From the NCBI GenBank assembly GCA_034359265.1, contig CP136890.1, positions 37,511,001 through 37,575,000 of the forward strand: 64,000 nt of DNA, written 5' to 3'. Every line of letters begins with the position of its first letter. The stretch's first letter is position 1. Shown piece by piece: positions 10,647-21,166 of the stretch. The notes beneath the pieces are model-generated. The model was not told where the DNA came from. It ran no database searches and saw only the letters and a list, made by a program, of their open reading frames with translations. The translations under genes and the position numbers were made by a program. The DNA is from Canna indica. Taxonomy: Eukaryota > Streptophyta > Magnoliopsida > Zingiberales > Cannaceae.

Positions 10647-11743
10647 CTGGAGCGTAGATGTCAATCATGCCCAGCTTATCACATAATAGTTTGAACCGAG
10701 TTGAGTTGAGAGCTTTAGTGAAGATGTCAGCAATTTGGTCTTGTGAGGAGACATGAGGCATGATAATCTTTTTGGAAAGAACGACATCCCAAATAAAATG
10801 ACAGTCAACTTCAATATGTTTTGTTCTTTAGTGAAGGATCTGATTATTGACAATATGAATAGCAGACTGGTTATCATAGTGCATGAGCATAGGCTTATCA
10901 GAAAAGAACCCTAGTTCTCCTAAAAGACTTTTGACCCACATTAGTTCACATGTGGTATGAGCCATGGCCCTATACTCAGCCTCGACACTTGAGTGAGCTA
11001 CCACATTCTGTTTCTTACTCCTCCATGTGACCAAGTTTCCTCCAACATACGTGCAATACCCTGGGGTGGATCTTCTATCATAGACGGACCCAGCATAATC
11101 TGCATAAGAGTACCCCCTCTATTTTAATGTGGCCATTTTTCCTAAGCCACAAGCCTTTACCAGGAGAACTTTTGATATAGTGTAGAATTTTTAACAGAGC
11201 ATTCTAATGAGAATATTTTGGCTGATGCATGAACTGACTAACAACACCAATAGCGTAGGAGATGTTAGGACGGGTGACAGTCAGAAAAATAAGTTTCCCA
11301 ACTAACTTTCTAAATCTCATAAGGTCCTCGAAGTCTTTGTCACCTTCAAGCCCAAGTGTAGCACCTGTATCAACAGGTATACTGGCAGGTCTGCATCCAA
11401 GCATGCCTACGTCACTCAGGATATCCATAGCATATTTCCTCTGCGAAAGTACCACCCCTGTCTCATTATAGGCAAACTCAATTCCAAGAAAGTACCACAG
11501 ACGACCCAAATCCTTTGTCACAAAATGTTTTTTCAGATGAGCTTTTACTGTCTCAATTTTATTCCAATCACTACCAGTGAGTAAGATGTCATCCACATAC
11601 ACTGCAAGAATAACACAACCAGTAGATGTCTTTTTCATAAAAACATAGTGATCAGATTTGAATTCTTTTAGCCCAATAGTAGATGCAATTTTGCTTAGTT
11701 TGTCAAACCATGCCCGAGGACTTTGTTTTAGGCCATATATTGC
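10647..11743 (-). pseudogene. copia B reverse transcriptase C-terminal half and RNase H
   Basis: From 11743 down: YGLKQSPRAWFDKLSKI, FKSDHYVF, then the RT catalytic box LAVYVDDILLTGSD with both Asp intact, KDLGRLWYFLGIEFA, GVVLSQRKYAMDIL, and VGKLIFLTVTRPNISYA. RNase H follows after a frame change near 11200 (VTWRSKKQNVVAHSSVEAEY, then YRAMAHTTCELMWVKSLL and YDNQSAIHI, 11034-10828) and ends in degraded sequence toward 10670. The N-terminal half lies beyond the solo LTR, from 18104 on. Confidence 0.88.
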
Positions 11744-12417
11744 TATTACGCCCCAACTCAGGGTCGCATGACCGGCCAGGGTCTATGTCTTACCCTGAAG
11801 CCTACCACATACACTGAATACCAACATACTGATACAACAAACTATCCAGAAAAATATCCGAGTAAGAGAACAACGGTGCAAACTTTTATTAAGTTTTAAA
11901 GAAGGTTCACCATTTTCAAAGAGTTGCAAACGAACCAACTATAAAAACAAACAGCTTGCGTTAAAGTCGAATACAAAGTTTTCAAAACAACATCTCTCAG
12001 TGTATGTAAAGAAAAAAAAAGTAAGACAAATCTAGACACCACGACTACGACTACTGGATGCTGCTACGAGATCTATGCCACTACCTGCACTCCAGCTGCA
12101 CCATGACTCTAAGCCTCACCTCAATGGTCGGGCTCTGCAAAATAAAAGAAATAAACCGTGAGTCCACATGGGACTCAGTGAGCGGTCCTTCCGAACCTCC
12201 ACATAAATCCTCAATAATAACATGAATAAAAGTCAGCAATTTGTAATAGTAGGGATCTAATCTAATCAAGATGTAACAACCGGCCTGACGACCATCCTAT
12301 ATAAACCATATGCCCGGCCCAAAATGGCCCCACACCACAAGATAACAAACCGGCCGCACGACCCACATCTCATATAAGGAAAGTCAAGCAAACACCGGGC
12401 CGTCGACTAGGATGGTC

Positions 12418-12560
12418 AACTAGTCTCAGGAACCCACCGGGTTAGGGATAGCTAGTCCCACCCAACTCGGGTCTACCGTCAGCGCGGCCCACTGACGGAA
12501 TCTCAAGACCCTCTGCTACGCGAGTCTAACACCTAGCGGGCCTGCTGGTGCAATCTCAAG
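12418..12560. repeat. pair of perfect-stem hairpins with GGCC cores in the solo LTR
   Basis: CCGTCAG / CTGACGG encloses cgcggccca (12476-12498). CACCTAGC / GCTGGTG encloses gggcct (12530-12550). Each is followed by a tctcaagacc-type word (12501, 12555). The stems are unrelated to each other but each is self-complementary, and both cores hold GGCC. This resembles, in principle, the hairpin rows in the LTRs of gypsy D and E. Confidence 0.65.
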
Positions 12561-12629
12561 ACCCAAATAACCCGCCGAGTCAAGCATTAGTCATTTTGAC
12601 CGTCCATACTATTTAGCCGACCATCGCAA

Positions 12630-14123
12630 TCACAGTACGCATACAAAGTGTTCTAAAATTTCCTTATTTAAAAATCTCAGACATTCACCCGTACTCGGCC
12701 CCCTTATTTCGGGCCATACCAGCCGCACATTGTTGCCCGCTGGTTGTTCCCTAGGTGTGAAACCTAGCTTGTCTACTTTCAAGTTTCTCGCAATAGTTAA
12801 ACAGTTGTGTGTTTGGCCAAAACCTGACACTCTTTCATTGCGACCAAATACTATATCTAGAAGTGCTGAAACACGTGCTAACATTTGTTCACCAGACAAC
12901 ATCGGTGGTGGCCCATCTCTTTCGACTCTGCCCTTAGTAAATTTATTACGATTCCTTCGATACTGGTGATGAACCGGTAGGAATCGACGATGACAATCAA
13001 AGAATGAGATTTTTCGTCCGTTCTGAAGACTCATTGATTTAGAGTGTTCCATACAATACGGGCAAGAGAGTCGGCCGTGAGTGCTCCAACCCGACAACAT
13101 GCCGTACGCCGGGAAATCATTGATTGTCCACAAGACCGCGGCCTTTAAATTGAAGTTTTGCTTCCGATGACAATCATAAGTGACAGCTCCCTCAGTCCAC
13201 AATGTTTTCAATTCATCTATCAAGGGTCTGAGAAATATGTCAATTTCTTTTCGCGGACCCTTAGGACCCGGAATAATCATCGAAAGATAAATAAATTCAT
13301 CTTTCATGCACATTGACGGTGGCAAATTATAAACTGTCAGCAGCACTGGCCAAACTGAATAAGGAGTTGCAGAATGTCCAAACGGATTAAAACCATCTGT
13401 GCACAATCCCAATCTGATATTTCTAGTATCCATAGCAAATGAAGGATAACATGTATCCAAATGTTTCCATGCTTCACTGTCAGATGGATGAGTCATTACT
13501 GTATCATCACGACTTCTTGCATGCCAACTCATGTAGGGGGCTGTCTTTTCCGACATGAATAATCTTTGAAGCCTCGGTGTTAGTGGAAAATACCGAAGCA
13601 CCTTAAACGGGATATTTTTCTGTCGGACCGATTTCTTCTCCTTGTAACGAGGGTGTTGACATACAGGGCATTTATCCAACTGCACATTTTCTTTATAATA
13701 TAAAATGCAGTTATTTTGGCACGCGTGTATTTTTTCGTACCCAAGCCCCAATTTTCTCATTAGCTTTTTAGTCTTATAAAAAGTAGGCTCAAACTTGTTA
13801 TCAGTAGGCAGCATTCCATTAATCAATCCAGCAATCCGATCATACGCAACTCCGCTGATATTACAATCGGCCTTGATGTTTAAGAGCTGTGTCATTGCTG
13901 AAAACCTAGTGTATTTAGGACAATTCTCATACAAAGGTTCATCGGCAGCTTTCAACATCTCGTAAAATTCTGCAGCTTCTTTATTCGGTAATTCAATCTC
14001 TACCGCAGCCCCTACTTCTGTGATATCAACCGCTGTAGTATCTGGTGGGATTGATGTCTGAAGAACTGGCCGATCAACATTATCATTCAGGCGGAATTGA
14101 CCCCCAAGACTATCAAGTATCAT
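12630..14123 (-). pseudogene. CACTA-C TNP2 transposase, 497-codon open frame, 3' truncated
   Basis: A single long open frame with typical TNP2 features. Codons ~90-130 hold NCPKYTRFSAMTQLLNIKA-type text and LNIKADCNISGVAYDRI. The zinc-binding stretch ACQNNCILYYK...CPVCQHPRY is at about 145-175. Then VLRYFPLTPRLQRLFMS, RHPSDSEAW-type text (here THPSDSEAWKHLD), RLGLCTDGFNPFG, PVLLTVYNLPPSMCMKDEF, LSMIIPGPKGP, IDIFLRPLIDELKTLW, AAVLWTINDFPAYGMLSGWS, CPYCMEHSKS and DCHRRFLP follow. The last ~8 codons before the stop at 12630 do not look like TNP2, so the frame ends in fused LTR sequence. The absence of stops over 490 codons is unusual here and suggests a younger insertion than its surroundings. 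Confidence 0.9.
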
Positions 14124-14498
14124 AGTTCTATAGGGATTACATTGACCGGATGAAGAAGCACCAGCAGAGGAAGATTCACCATATGTCTGAACGACAGGAT
14201 TGCTCGACGTCCCGACTTCGCGTGACTCCCCGTGACAAGTCCATAGAAATTATCTCGGTGCAAATCCTTTGGTATATAGATGCAGAGTGACAGTCTCCCG
14301 ATCCAAAAATCGTCCATTTGAACAAATGCGGCACGGACATCGGATTTGATCACCCATGCTAACGAAATTCCGATTCGAATAGGCGAAATTTAGGAAGTAC
14401 GTTACGCCTAATCGAAACTCATTCGTTAAAGCTCCACGATCAAGACGTCGGTACATCCAACTTCGATCAGCCGACATGATTCTGTCAATCAATGACAA
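14120..14498 (-). pseudogene. CACTA-C transposase N-terminus (transposase-associated domain)
   Basis: 14498-14250 reads MSADRSWMYRRLDRGALTNE, FRLGVTYFLNFAYSN, IRCPCRICSNGRF and VTLHLYTKGFAPR: the plant transposase-associated domain with its CxC..C zinc ligands. Just upstream of TNP2 the frame changes between 14250 and 14353, then runs on to 14120 and overlaps the TNP2 start by four bases. The domain is normally fused to TNP2, so one indel separates the two. The Met at 14498 is the family-typical start. Confidence 0.8.
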
Positions 14499-14552
14499 TT
14501 TCTTTGGTTAATGTCTTTAGGTGAGATTGTCCTATTCCATTCGGGATTTATG

Positions 14553-14740
14553 TTATTCGTACTGCACTTACGTTTTTATTTTAACTGTTAACTAATTATT
14601 CTAAATTTCGACAGCATCTCCCTACAGTTCTCCGAATACGCATATCATCTGGGCGCGTATCGGAGAACAAGAGAGATGTTGCCGAAATTTAAAATAATTA
14701 GTTAACAGTTAAAATAAAAACGTAAGTGCAGTACAAATAA
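14553..14740. repeat. long near-perfect hairpin, arms about 88 bp
   Basis: The left arm runs from gttattcgtactgcacttac (14553) to ctccgaatacgc (about 14642); the right arm from gcgtatcggagaac (14654) to gcagtacaaataac (14740). The loop is about 12 bp (atatcatctggg). A reversed copy sits at 15446-15634. It lies just upstream of the transposase start. Confidence 0.9.
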
Positions 14741-14949
14741 CTATATTCCCAAATTGTCCAATCAGGGACAATTCAAGAATTGTACGTCGTATAAAAGATC
14801 ATCTACTTCTTTTACACGAACATACAATTCTCGAACGGATCTAAGGTTTTGCTAAATCATATCCGATCGTCGATGCGTACGTGAAACATATCAACTCGTC
14901 GGAGGATGATTATTTTCTAAATGTTTCGAGACAGTTCGAGTCCATATTG

Positions 14950-15106
14950 GACGATTTCGGCGCGCGTCCGAAGTGGACGATTCCGGCGCGAGTCCGAATT
15001 GGACGATTCCGGCGCGCGTCCGAAGTGGACGATTCCGGGGCGAGTCCGAATTGGACGATACCGGCGCGCGTCCGAAGTGGACGATTCCGGCGCGCGTCCG
15101 AAATTA
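14950..15106. repeat. 26-bp tandem repeats, about 6 units
   Basis: The unit is ggacgattccggcgcg + [a/c]gtccgaa[g/t]t. Variation is confined to a few positions (gcgcgagtcc or gcgcgcgtcc; gaagt or gaatt). Because 26 is not a multiple of 3, one frame reads the same unit three ways (WTIPARVR, GRFRRAS, DDSGA). CACTA subterminal repeats bind the element's own DNA-binding protein; that role here is an inference. Confidence 0.9.
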
Positions 15107-15951
15107 ATCTAAACCCTAATAATTAATCTAACAAATTAAACAATTAATCTAAACAATTAATTAACAATTATTAAATAATTAATTAACAATTATAAAATAA
15201 TATAAACTATATATATATATTATAAATTCCGGCGCCGGAGTCCACCCTCCGGCGCCGGCGTACAGTGGCCGGACACACTGTCCGGCCATTGCAGAAGGTC
15301 CGGCGGCGGCCATCGGCCGACCGCCGCCGGCCGAAATCCTAGAAATAGGGTTTCGGTCGGGTGTTATTCGTGTAAAAGAAGTAGATGATCTTTTATACGA
15401 CGTACAATTCTTGAATTGTCCCTGATTGGACAATTTGGGAATATAGTTATTTGTACTGCACTTACGTTTTTATTTTAACTGTTAACTAATTATTCTAAAT
15501 TTCGGCAACATCTCTCTTGTTCTCCGATACGCGCCCAGATGATATGCGTATTCGGAGAACTGTAGGGAGATGCTGTCGAAATTTAGAATAATTAGTTAAC
15601 AGTTAAAATAAAAACGTAATTGCAGTACGAATAACATAAACCCATATCATCTGGGCGCGTATCGGAGAACAAGAGAGATGTTGCCGAAATTTAGAATAAT
15701 TAGTTAACAGTTAAAATAAAAACGTAAGTGCAGTACAAATAATTATATTCCCAAATTGTCCAATCAGGGACAACTCAAGAATTGTACGTCGTATAAAAGA
15801 TCATCTACTTCTTTTACACGAACATACAATTCTCGAACGGATCTAAGGTTTTGCTAAATCATATCCGATCGTCGATGCGTACGTGAAACATATCAACTCG
15901 TCGGAGGATGATTATTTTCTAAATGTTTCGAGACAGTTCGAGTCCATATTG

Positions 15952-16134
15952 GACGATTTCGGCGCGCGTCCGAAGTGGACGATTCCGGCGCGAGTCCGAA
16001 GTGGACGATTCCGGCGCGAGTCCGAATTGGACGATTCCGGCGCGCGTCCGAAGTGGACGATTCCGGCGCGAGTCCGAATTGGACGATACCGGCGCGCGTC
16101 CGAAGTGGACGATTCCGGCGCGCGTCCGAAATTA
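15952..16134. repeat. 26-bp tandem repeats, second array, about 7 units
   Basis: Same unit as at 14950-15106, with one more copy. It lies in the second copy of the direct duplication. Confidence 0.9.
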
Positions 16135-16393
16135 ATCTAAACCCTAATAATTAATCTAACAAATTAAACAATTAATCTAAACAATTAATTAACAATTATT
16201 AAATAATTAATTAACAATTATAAAATAATATAAACTATATATATATATATTATAAATTCCAGCGCCGGAGTCCACCCTCCGGCGCCGGCGTACAGTGGCC
16301 GGACACACTGTCCGGCCACTACAGAAGGTCCGGCGACGGCCATCGGCCGACCGCCGCCGGCCAAAACCCTAGAAATAGGGTTTCGGTCGGGTG

Positions 16394-16574
16394 ATTTCCG
16401 CCGGCCGCAGGGAAGAGACGGCAGCAGGGAAGAGACTTACCTGAACAAGTCGGCAGCAGCGGTCGGCGTCGTCGGCGTCGGCAGCAGCGGCAGCGGCGGC
16501 GAGTGGCGTCGGCAGGAGCGGCGGCGGCAGCAGCGAGCAGCGGGAGGAAGAAGAGTCGGGCGCGAGAGCGTGCC
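16394..16574 (-). other. GC-rich leader or promoter region of CACTA-C
   Basis: The GC-rich ggcggcggcagcag-type stretch lies between the repeat block and the subterminal repeats. A minus-strand frame (16594-16319) is rich in Arg and Ala from the simple repeat and is not a credible gene. By position it would hold the transposase promoter or 5' leader, including tatataaac on the plus strand near 16575 (gtttatata on the minus strand). Confidence 0.35.
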
Positions 16575-16838
16575 CTATATAAACTTATCAGCAACGGCTC
16601 ACTCGCCCGTTAGAACGCCGTTGCTGATAAGTTATTATCAGCAACGGCTCGCCTTTTCGTCCGAAAGCCGTTGCTGATAATTAAAATAATCAGCAACGGC
16701 TCGGTTTTCCGTTAGTACGCCGTTGCAGATACAGATATCTGCAACGGCTCGGGCGGCCGTAAGAATGCCGTTGCAAATAGCAACGGCTTGTGCGGCCGTC
16801 GCTGATAGCCGTTGCTGAAGACGAAGTTTCTAGTAGTG
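16575..16838 (-). repeat. CACTA-C subterminal repeats and terminal inverted repeat
   Basis: Ten copies of GCAACGGC alternate in orientation (cagcaacggctc / gccgttgctg) between about 16587 and 16819, forming at least four imperfect hairpins such as TTATCAGCAACGGC ... GCCGTTGCTGATAA. The element ends in tagtagtg, that is CACTACTAGAAAC on the minus strand. En/Spm elements use such dense subterminal motifs for transposase-complex binding. Confidence 0.9.
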
Positions 16839-18103
16839 ATATAGTCATCTAGCATCATTCGCCGATTTCTTAAGTGTAAATTACAGGTCATGAGTGTAGA
16901 AATGTCTGAATACAATTATGTCACAACACATAACTTAATAGGGAATTATTCTACAACTACTACCATAATTATACACATGATTTCTACAATAACATGATTA
17001 AATTCTGCATTTATAAAGAAATTCTAGCAAGGTAAGCAACTATCTCACAAGGTAACAATTGAGCATATATATTAGAAATTAATGAAACATTCCCATGATT
17101 CACATGCCATGCTAAGATCCTAACCATGTATGCACTACCAAGAATATTTCCTTATAATATACTAATCTCAATCCATCACTACCAAGTTTCATATATCATG
17201 TGAATGATCTACAACATAAAAATTTGATATAGTACCCTATATGTAAGCATAAAACATAACAAGCCATTTTCTCCCTCTAATACCCACTCGACTGAGCCTA
17301 CCCAAGGCTGTTCATGCTCGGCCGAGAGCAAGCAGGGTAGGAGGACATGATTTCGGCCATGATTGAGAAGAATCAAGTCGTCAATCGCGCGAGAAACTCA
17401 ATTTGAGGGCTTCCGACGACTCTAGGAAATTGGGGAAAATTTCGGCATGACCTTCCCCTTTACTCCTTCATGTGGCCGGCCCTAAACATCGAGAAAAACG
17501 ACGAAAAATCTTCATACAACAACATGTACATAACATTCAGATCAAATCTTGGAAGAACATTGGTGAATCGATGGAATTTTTCAAGAAATTGGAGAAAACC
17601 CCTAAACTTTGGGTTGGCTACCCGTCTACCCTTCGCAACAAGGTTCGATCCACTCACCTTGGTCAAGGAAGAAGAAGGGATGAGCAACGGCGATCTCGAT
17701 CTTTCCCACGACGACATGAATCTGGCGTCGACTCCAAAGCTTCCCCTCCTCCCTCTCTCTTCTCGGGTTGCGTGTGGCTCCAATGGTGAGCCGCATGGCT
17801 AGGGATGAGGGATTTATTCCCTCATCTTCACTCGAACATTATACCCCTCCTATTCACTTGGGCCCTACTCGACTCAATCCGAGTCCAATTCGAGCCCCGA
17901 TTCAATCCGCACACACGATTTGAACTCAACTCTACTAAGACATCTTATGCTTAAGAAGGAAGGAACAATTTAACAAATAAAATTTCATAAGGCTTGAATT
18001 ATACCTTCTACTTGCGGTGATTCCGCGACTTGACCCGACTAACTCCTGATCCAGTGCGCTGGACCAAAAATAAATTTTATATTAGGAAACCTCGGGTCTT
18101 ACA

Positions 18104-18560
18104 ATTGCTTTCTTGAGGTGACACACTAGATTCTCCCCCGAGCAACATACCCAGGAGGTTGCTCAAGGTGACACACTAGATTCTCCCCCGAGCAACATAC
18201 CCAGGAGGTTGCTCAATAAAGACAGTCTCACTCAAGTCCCCATAAAGAAAGGCATTCTTAACATCAATTTGATGCATGCGCCAACCCAGATTTATGGCAA
18301 GAGAGATGAGAATCATCATAGATCAAGTTTAGCCGAGCCACAGGAGAAAAAGTCTCGAAGTAGTCTACACCAAATTGTTGTGTAAAACCTTTTGTCTCCA
18401 AGCGTGCCTTGTACTATTCACTGGATCCATCAGGAAGATATTTTAAGCTGAACACCCACTTACAAGCGACTGGTTTAGAGCCAGGAGGAGGTGGAACAAG
18501 TTCCCAGGTTCATCTAGTTCTGAGAGCATCCATCTCCTCATTCATGATACTCTTTCACTT
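18104..18560 (-). pseudogene. copia B reverse transcriptase N-terminal half
   Basis: Minus strand from about 18560: a broken EEMDALR, TWELVPPPPGSKPVACKWVF, YKARLETKGFTQQFGVDYFE and TFSPVAR, which are the opening motifs of the copia RT. Towards 18110 the frame is lost through changes and the 50-bp duplication below. It stops at 18104 where the solo LTR begins; the second half of the gene is at 11743-10647. Confidence 0.8.
18117..18216. repeat. perfect 50-bp tandem duplication in copia B pol
   Basis: ggtgacacactagattctcc ... gaggttgctcaa occurs at 18117-18166 and again, identical, at 18167-18216. It lies within 10 bp of the solo LTR's right target duplication. 50 bp breaks the reading frame. 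Confidence 0.92.
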
Positions 18561-19760
18561 AGGATGAAGCAGAGCGTCCTAGTATGTCCTGGGAATGGAA
18601 ACATAAGACAAGGAGAAAGCAAACTGGCAAAGCGAGGATGATAGTTGAGCAAAGGATACATGATTGCTAATGGGATGAGAAGTACAAAAACATTTACCTT
18701 TCCGTAAAGCAATTGGAAGTTCAACACTGGACAGAGGATCTTGAGAGTGATTCGGAGCTGGCACAGTTGCTTGTTTGGGGAGTTCACCTGCATCTTTATG
18801 TCTTCTTTGATAGACTAACAAGTGAGGAGCACGAGACAATGACTCATCGGAGTGATGGGTAATAGAAGGAAGAGGTAGGGTAGTGACTCCCAAGTAGGTT
18901 TTTGACGACTCGGTGTAGAGGTGAAGTAGGGAATATCTTCAAAGAAAGAGACATCAGCTGAAATAAAGAGTTTTTTTGAAATCGGGTCATAACAATGATA
19001 TCCCTTTTGAGTGCGAGGGTATCCAATGAAGACACACTTCACCACTCTAGGAGACAGTTTGTCATAACCTGGACCAAGATTATGAACAAAACATATGCAG
19101 CCGAAGGTTTTTGGAGAAATTTTAAATAGAGATTGTTTGGGAAACAGGACGGAGAATGGTGACCTATTAATAAGATATGCAGCAGTGAGAACAACATCCC
19201 CCTAGAGATACCGAGGAATATTCATGTGAAACATAAGTGTCCTAGCCACATCCAGAAGATGACGATTTTTGCGTTTAGCAACACCGTTCTACTGGGATGT
19301 GTAGGGACATGAGGTCTCATGAAGAATACCATAGGAGGCACAAAATTTTACAAAATTAGACTAAAGATATTCACGAGCATTATCAGTTCGAAGAATTTTA
19401 ATGGAGGTGCCAAATTGATTTTTTATTTCAAGATAAAAGGTTTGGAATACTTGAAACACATCAGATCGATTTTTTAAAAGAAACACATAAGTCATACGAG
19501 TGTGGTCATCTATAAAAGTAACAAAATACTTGTACCCCAAATGACTCACTATAGTACTAGGACCCCAAATATCAGAATGAATAAGTTTAAAAATAGACTC
19601 TCTACGAGGACTTGAGCTTTGTGGAAAGGGCACCCGATGATGTTTACCTAACTCCCAAGCTTCACATTTAAAAGGAGAATAGGACATAGACTCAGGGATG
19701 GAGGACTTGAGCTTTTTAATAGAGGGATGGCCTAATCAATAGTGCCATTGAAATGCAGTG
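18561..19760 (-). pseudogene. copia B integrase and linker to RT
   Basis: From 19740 down: LGHPSIKKLKSS (pre-integrase zinc region), CEAWELGKHHRVPFP, then the core IHSDIWGPSTIVSHLGYKYF (first Asp), FVTFIDDHTRMTYVFLL, ILRTDNAREYL (second Asp). Beyond a stop near 19360 comes QNGVAKRKNRHLLDVARTL with the Glu replaced by an Ala-Lys run, then LINRSPFSVLFP, FGCICFVHNLGPG, KCVFIGYPRTQKGYHCYDP and FFEDIPYF. The rest to 18561 is the variable linker. Integrase inserts the cDNA in the nucleus. Stops and a changed catalytic region make it inactive. Confidence 0.85.
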
Positions 19761-19852
19761 ATGGAATGGTGGACGACAGGAACACATGTGGATAACAGGT
19801 AAATTCCTCCAGTTTTAGCTCGCCCACCAATCTTCCTCCTCGTCTCTAGATC

Positions 19853-21166
19853 CTATATCACACAATGAGAAGGAAAAAAAGTTACAGAGCAATTATGACT
19901 TTTGGTAAGCTGACTAATGGAAAGTAGATTCACGGGAAATTTTGGAAGATGAAAAACTCTATCTAATTTTAGGTTTCTCGAAACAGTGATTGTGCCAAGA
20001 CCATGTATAAGAGAAATAGAGCCACTGGCAAAGCGGACATGTGGTGGGTTAGACTCAAGGTTATAGTTAGAGAAAATATTCATATTACCTGACATATGAT
20101 TGGAAGCACCTAAGTCAAGAATCCAAGACATACCAAAAGAAGCAATAGCTGCAGTCCTAGAGGAGGAAGCCATGGCTGAGGAAGTGACTGCTTGCATGAA
20201 CTTTTTATATTCAAACTTAGAGACACTAATATTCTCCTCCTTTAGATTTTCACTGGTACTACTGGAGGGAGCTTGAGTAGTGATAGCAGCCTTAGCATGA
20301 GGAGGTTTTTCAAACTTTTGCCAGCACCTATCAGGTGAATGATTGGTTCTCCCACAATGTATACAGGGAGAAAAAGAATTTCTACCCCTCCCCCTTCTTC
20401 CAGTTCTACCACCACCACGACCCCGATGGCCTCTACCTCCAGCAATAAGTGTTGAGTTATCTCCCATAGGAAAAGAGGCAGGAGAAGGATTGAGTTCAGT
20501 AACTCTCAGAATTCTGGCTATAGCACTTCTAAGATTAAGAATGATATTATTCTCCATGAGCTGGGAGTTGACATGATGGAGTGACGGTGGTAGAGCGGAT
20601 AGGAACCTTGCAATGAGAAATTCCTCTCTTTGTTTCCTTTGCAATGAAACATCAGTGGTGAAAGGATGATATTCAGTCAATTCATCTGCTTTTCCCTTCA
20701 AGGTGGCGTAGAACTCCTGAATTGATGTACCCTCCTCAAGTTTCCTATTAAAAATATCAGAGTACGATGTGTAAACCCTAGAGATGTTTGCATCTTGAAA
20801 GTATGTTTTTTTGAGGGAATCCCACGTGCTCTTAGCAGTATCAAGAAAAATAACTGTTGAGGCAATCTGTGGCTCCAAACTATTGATCATCCATGAGAGA
20901 ACAACATAATCGTTTGCCTCCCAATCAGAATATTTTATAATATCGGCTGGGTCAGGAGGATCATCTTCAAGGTGTTTAATCTTCTTTTGGGAACCACAAA
21001 AAACACGAAAAGCACAAGACGAGAGAATATAATTGGTACCATTAAGTTTGATAGAAGTACTCAAAGTTGCAATTTTAATTGGGATCCACCATAGAGTTTG
21101 ATATTCTTTAAAATAAAGAAATACCAAATGAAGCAATTGACAGAAAAAATTCTGTGTTGGAACCAA
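19853..21166 (-). pseudogene. copia B gag and aspartic protease, 437-codon frame
   Basis: A long open frame. The first ~25 residues are probably leader read-through. The retrotransposon gag (UBN2-like) covers about residues 35-215 (KLNGTNYILSSCAFRVF, DWEANDYVVLSWMINSLEP, AKSTWDSLKKTYF, REEFLIARFLSALPPS). A Gly/Arg-rich segment (245-270) precedes the CCHC knuckle CIHCGRTNHSPDRC (about 275). The protease motif WILDLGASNHMSG (about 350) has Leu where the family has Ser or Thr, which should abolish activity. It ends at a stop after FFPSHCVI. Gag would form the particle that packages the RNA. Confidence 0.88.

Larger units (their letters stand above)
14641..16393. repeat. direct duplication, ~725/750 bp, with inverted spacer
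   Basis: Copy 1 (14641-15363) and copy 2 (15643-16393) share sequence from catatcatctgggcgcg to gggtttcggtcgggtg, offset 1002 bp. The copies differ by one extra 26-bp unit and small changes. The spacer 15364-15642 is itself an inverted copy of about 14553-14820 (ttcgtgtaaaagaagtag ... gttatttgtactgcac). The arrangement is direct-inverted-direct. ORFs at 14881-15126 and 15883-16140 are repeat artefacts. Confidence 0.9.
12650..16838 (-). mobile_element. CACTA-C: second CACTA transposon, 3' part missing
   Basis: The right end is CACTACTAGAAAC on the minus strand (to 16838), flanked inward by alternating GCAACGGC motifs. Then come a GC-rich leader, a duplicated repeat block (14553-16393), and the TNP2 gene (14498 to about 12650). 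The left half of the element (transposase C-terminus and left terminal repeat) is absent: TNP2 homology fades near 12650 and solo-LTR sequence begins, so a deletion removed it and a piece of LTR. It is unrelated in its ends and repeats to CACTA-A. Confidence 0.85.
11739..18108 (-). mobile_element. solo LTR of the gypsy A family, with 5-bp target duplication
   Basis: On the minus strand the LTR begins TGTAAGACCCGAGG at 18103 and ends GTTGGGGCGTAATA at 11744, so it has both LTR ends but no internal region. attgc flanks it on both sides (11739-11743 and 18104-18108). Without the CACTA inserted in it, the LTR is about 2.2 kb. It matches gypsy A at both ends. Solo LTRs arise by recombination between the two LTRs of one element. 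It also includes non-coding DNA at 16839-17460 and the overlapping frames at 17460-17802, which have no family features. Confidence 0.88.

Noticed and set aside
14881..16140. ORFs of 60-85 codons with WTIPARVR-type repeats
   Set aside because: They are the 26-bp DNA repeat read in rotating frames; no start context or family.
16319..16594. 91-codon Arg/Ala-rich minus-strand frame
   Set aside because: Produced by ggc/gca simple repeats in the CACTA-C leader.
17460..17802. Three overlapping frames of 105-110 codons
   Set aside because: All three lie in the solo LTR. The matching LTR of gypsy A has frames there that share no protein sequence, so the conservation is at DNA level.
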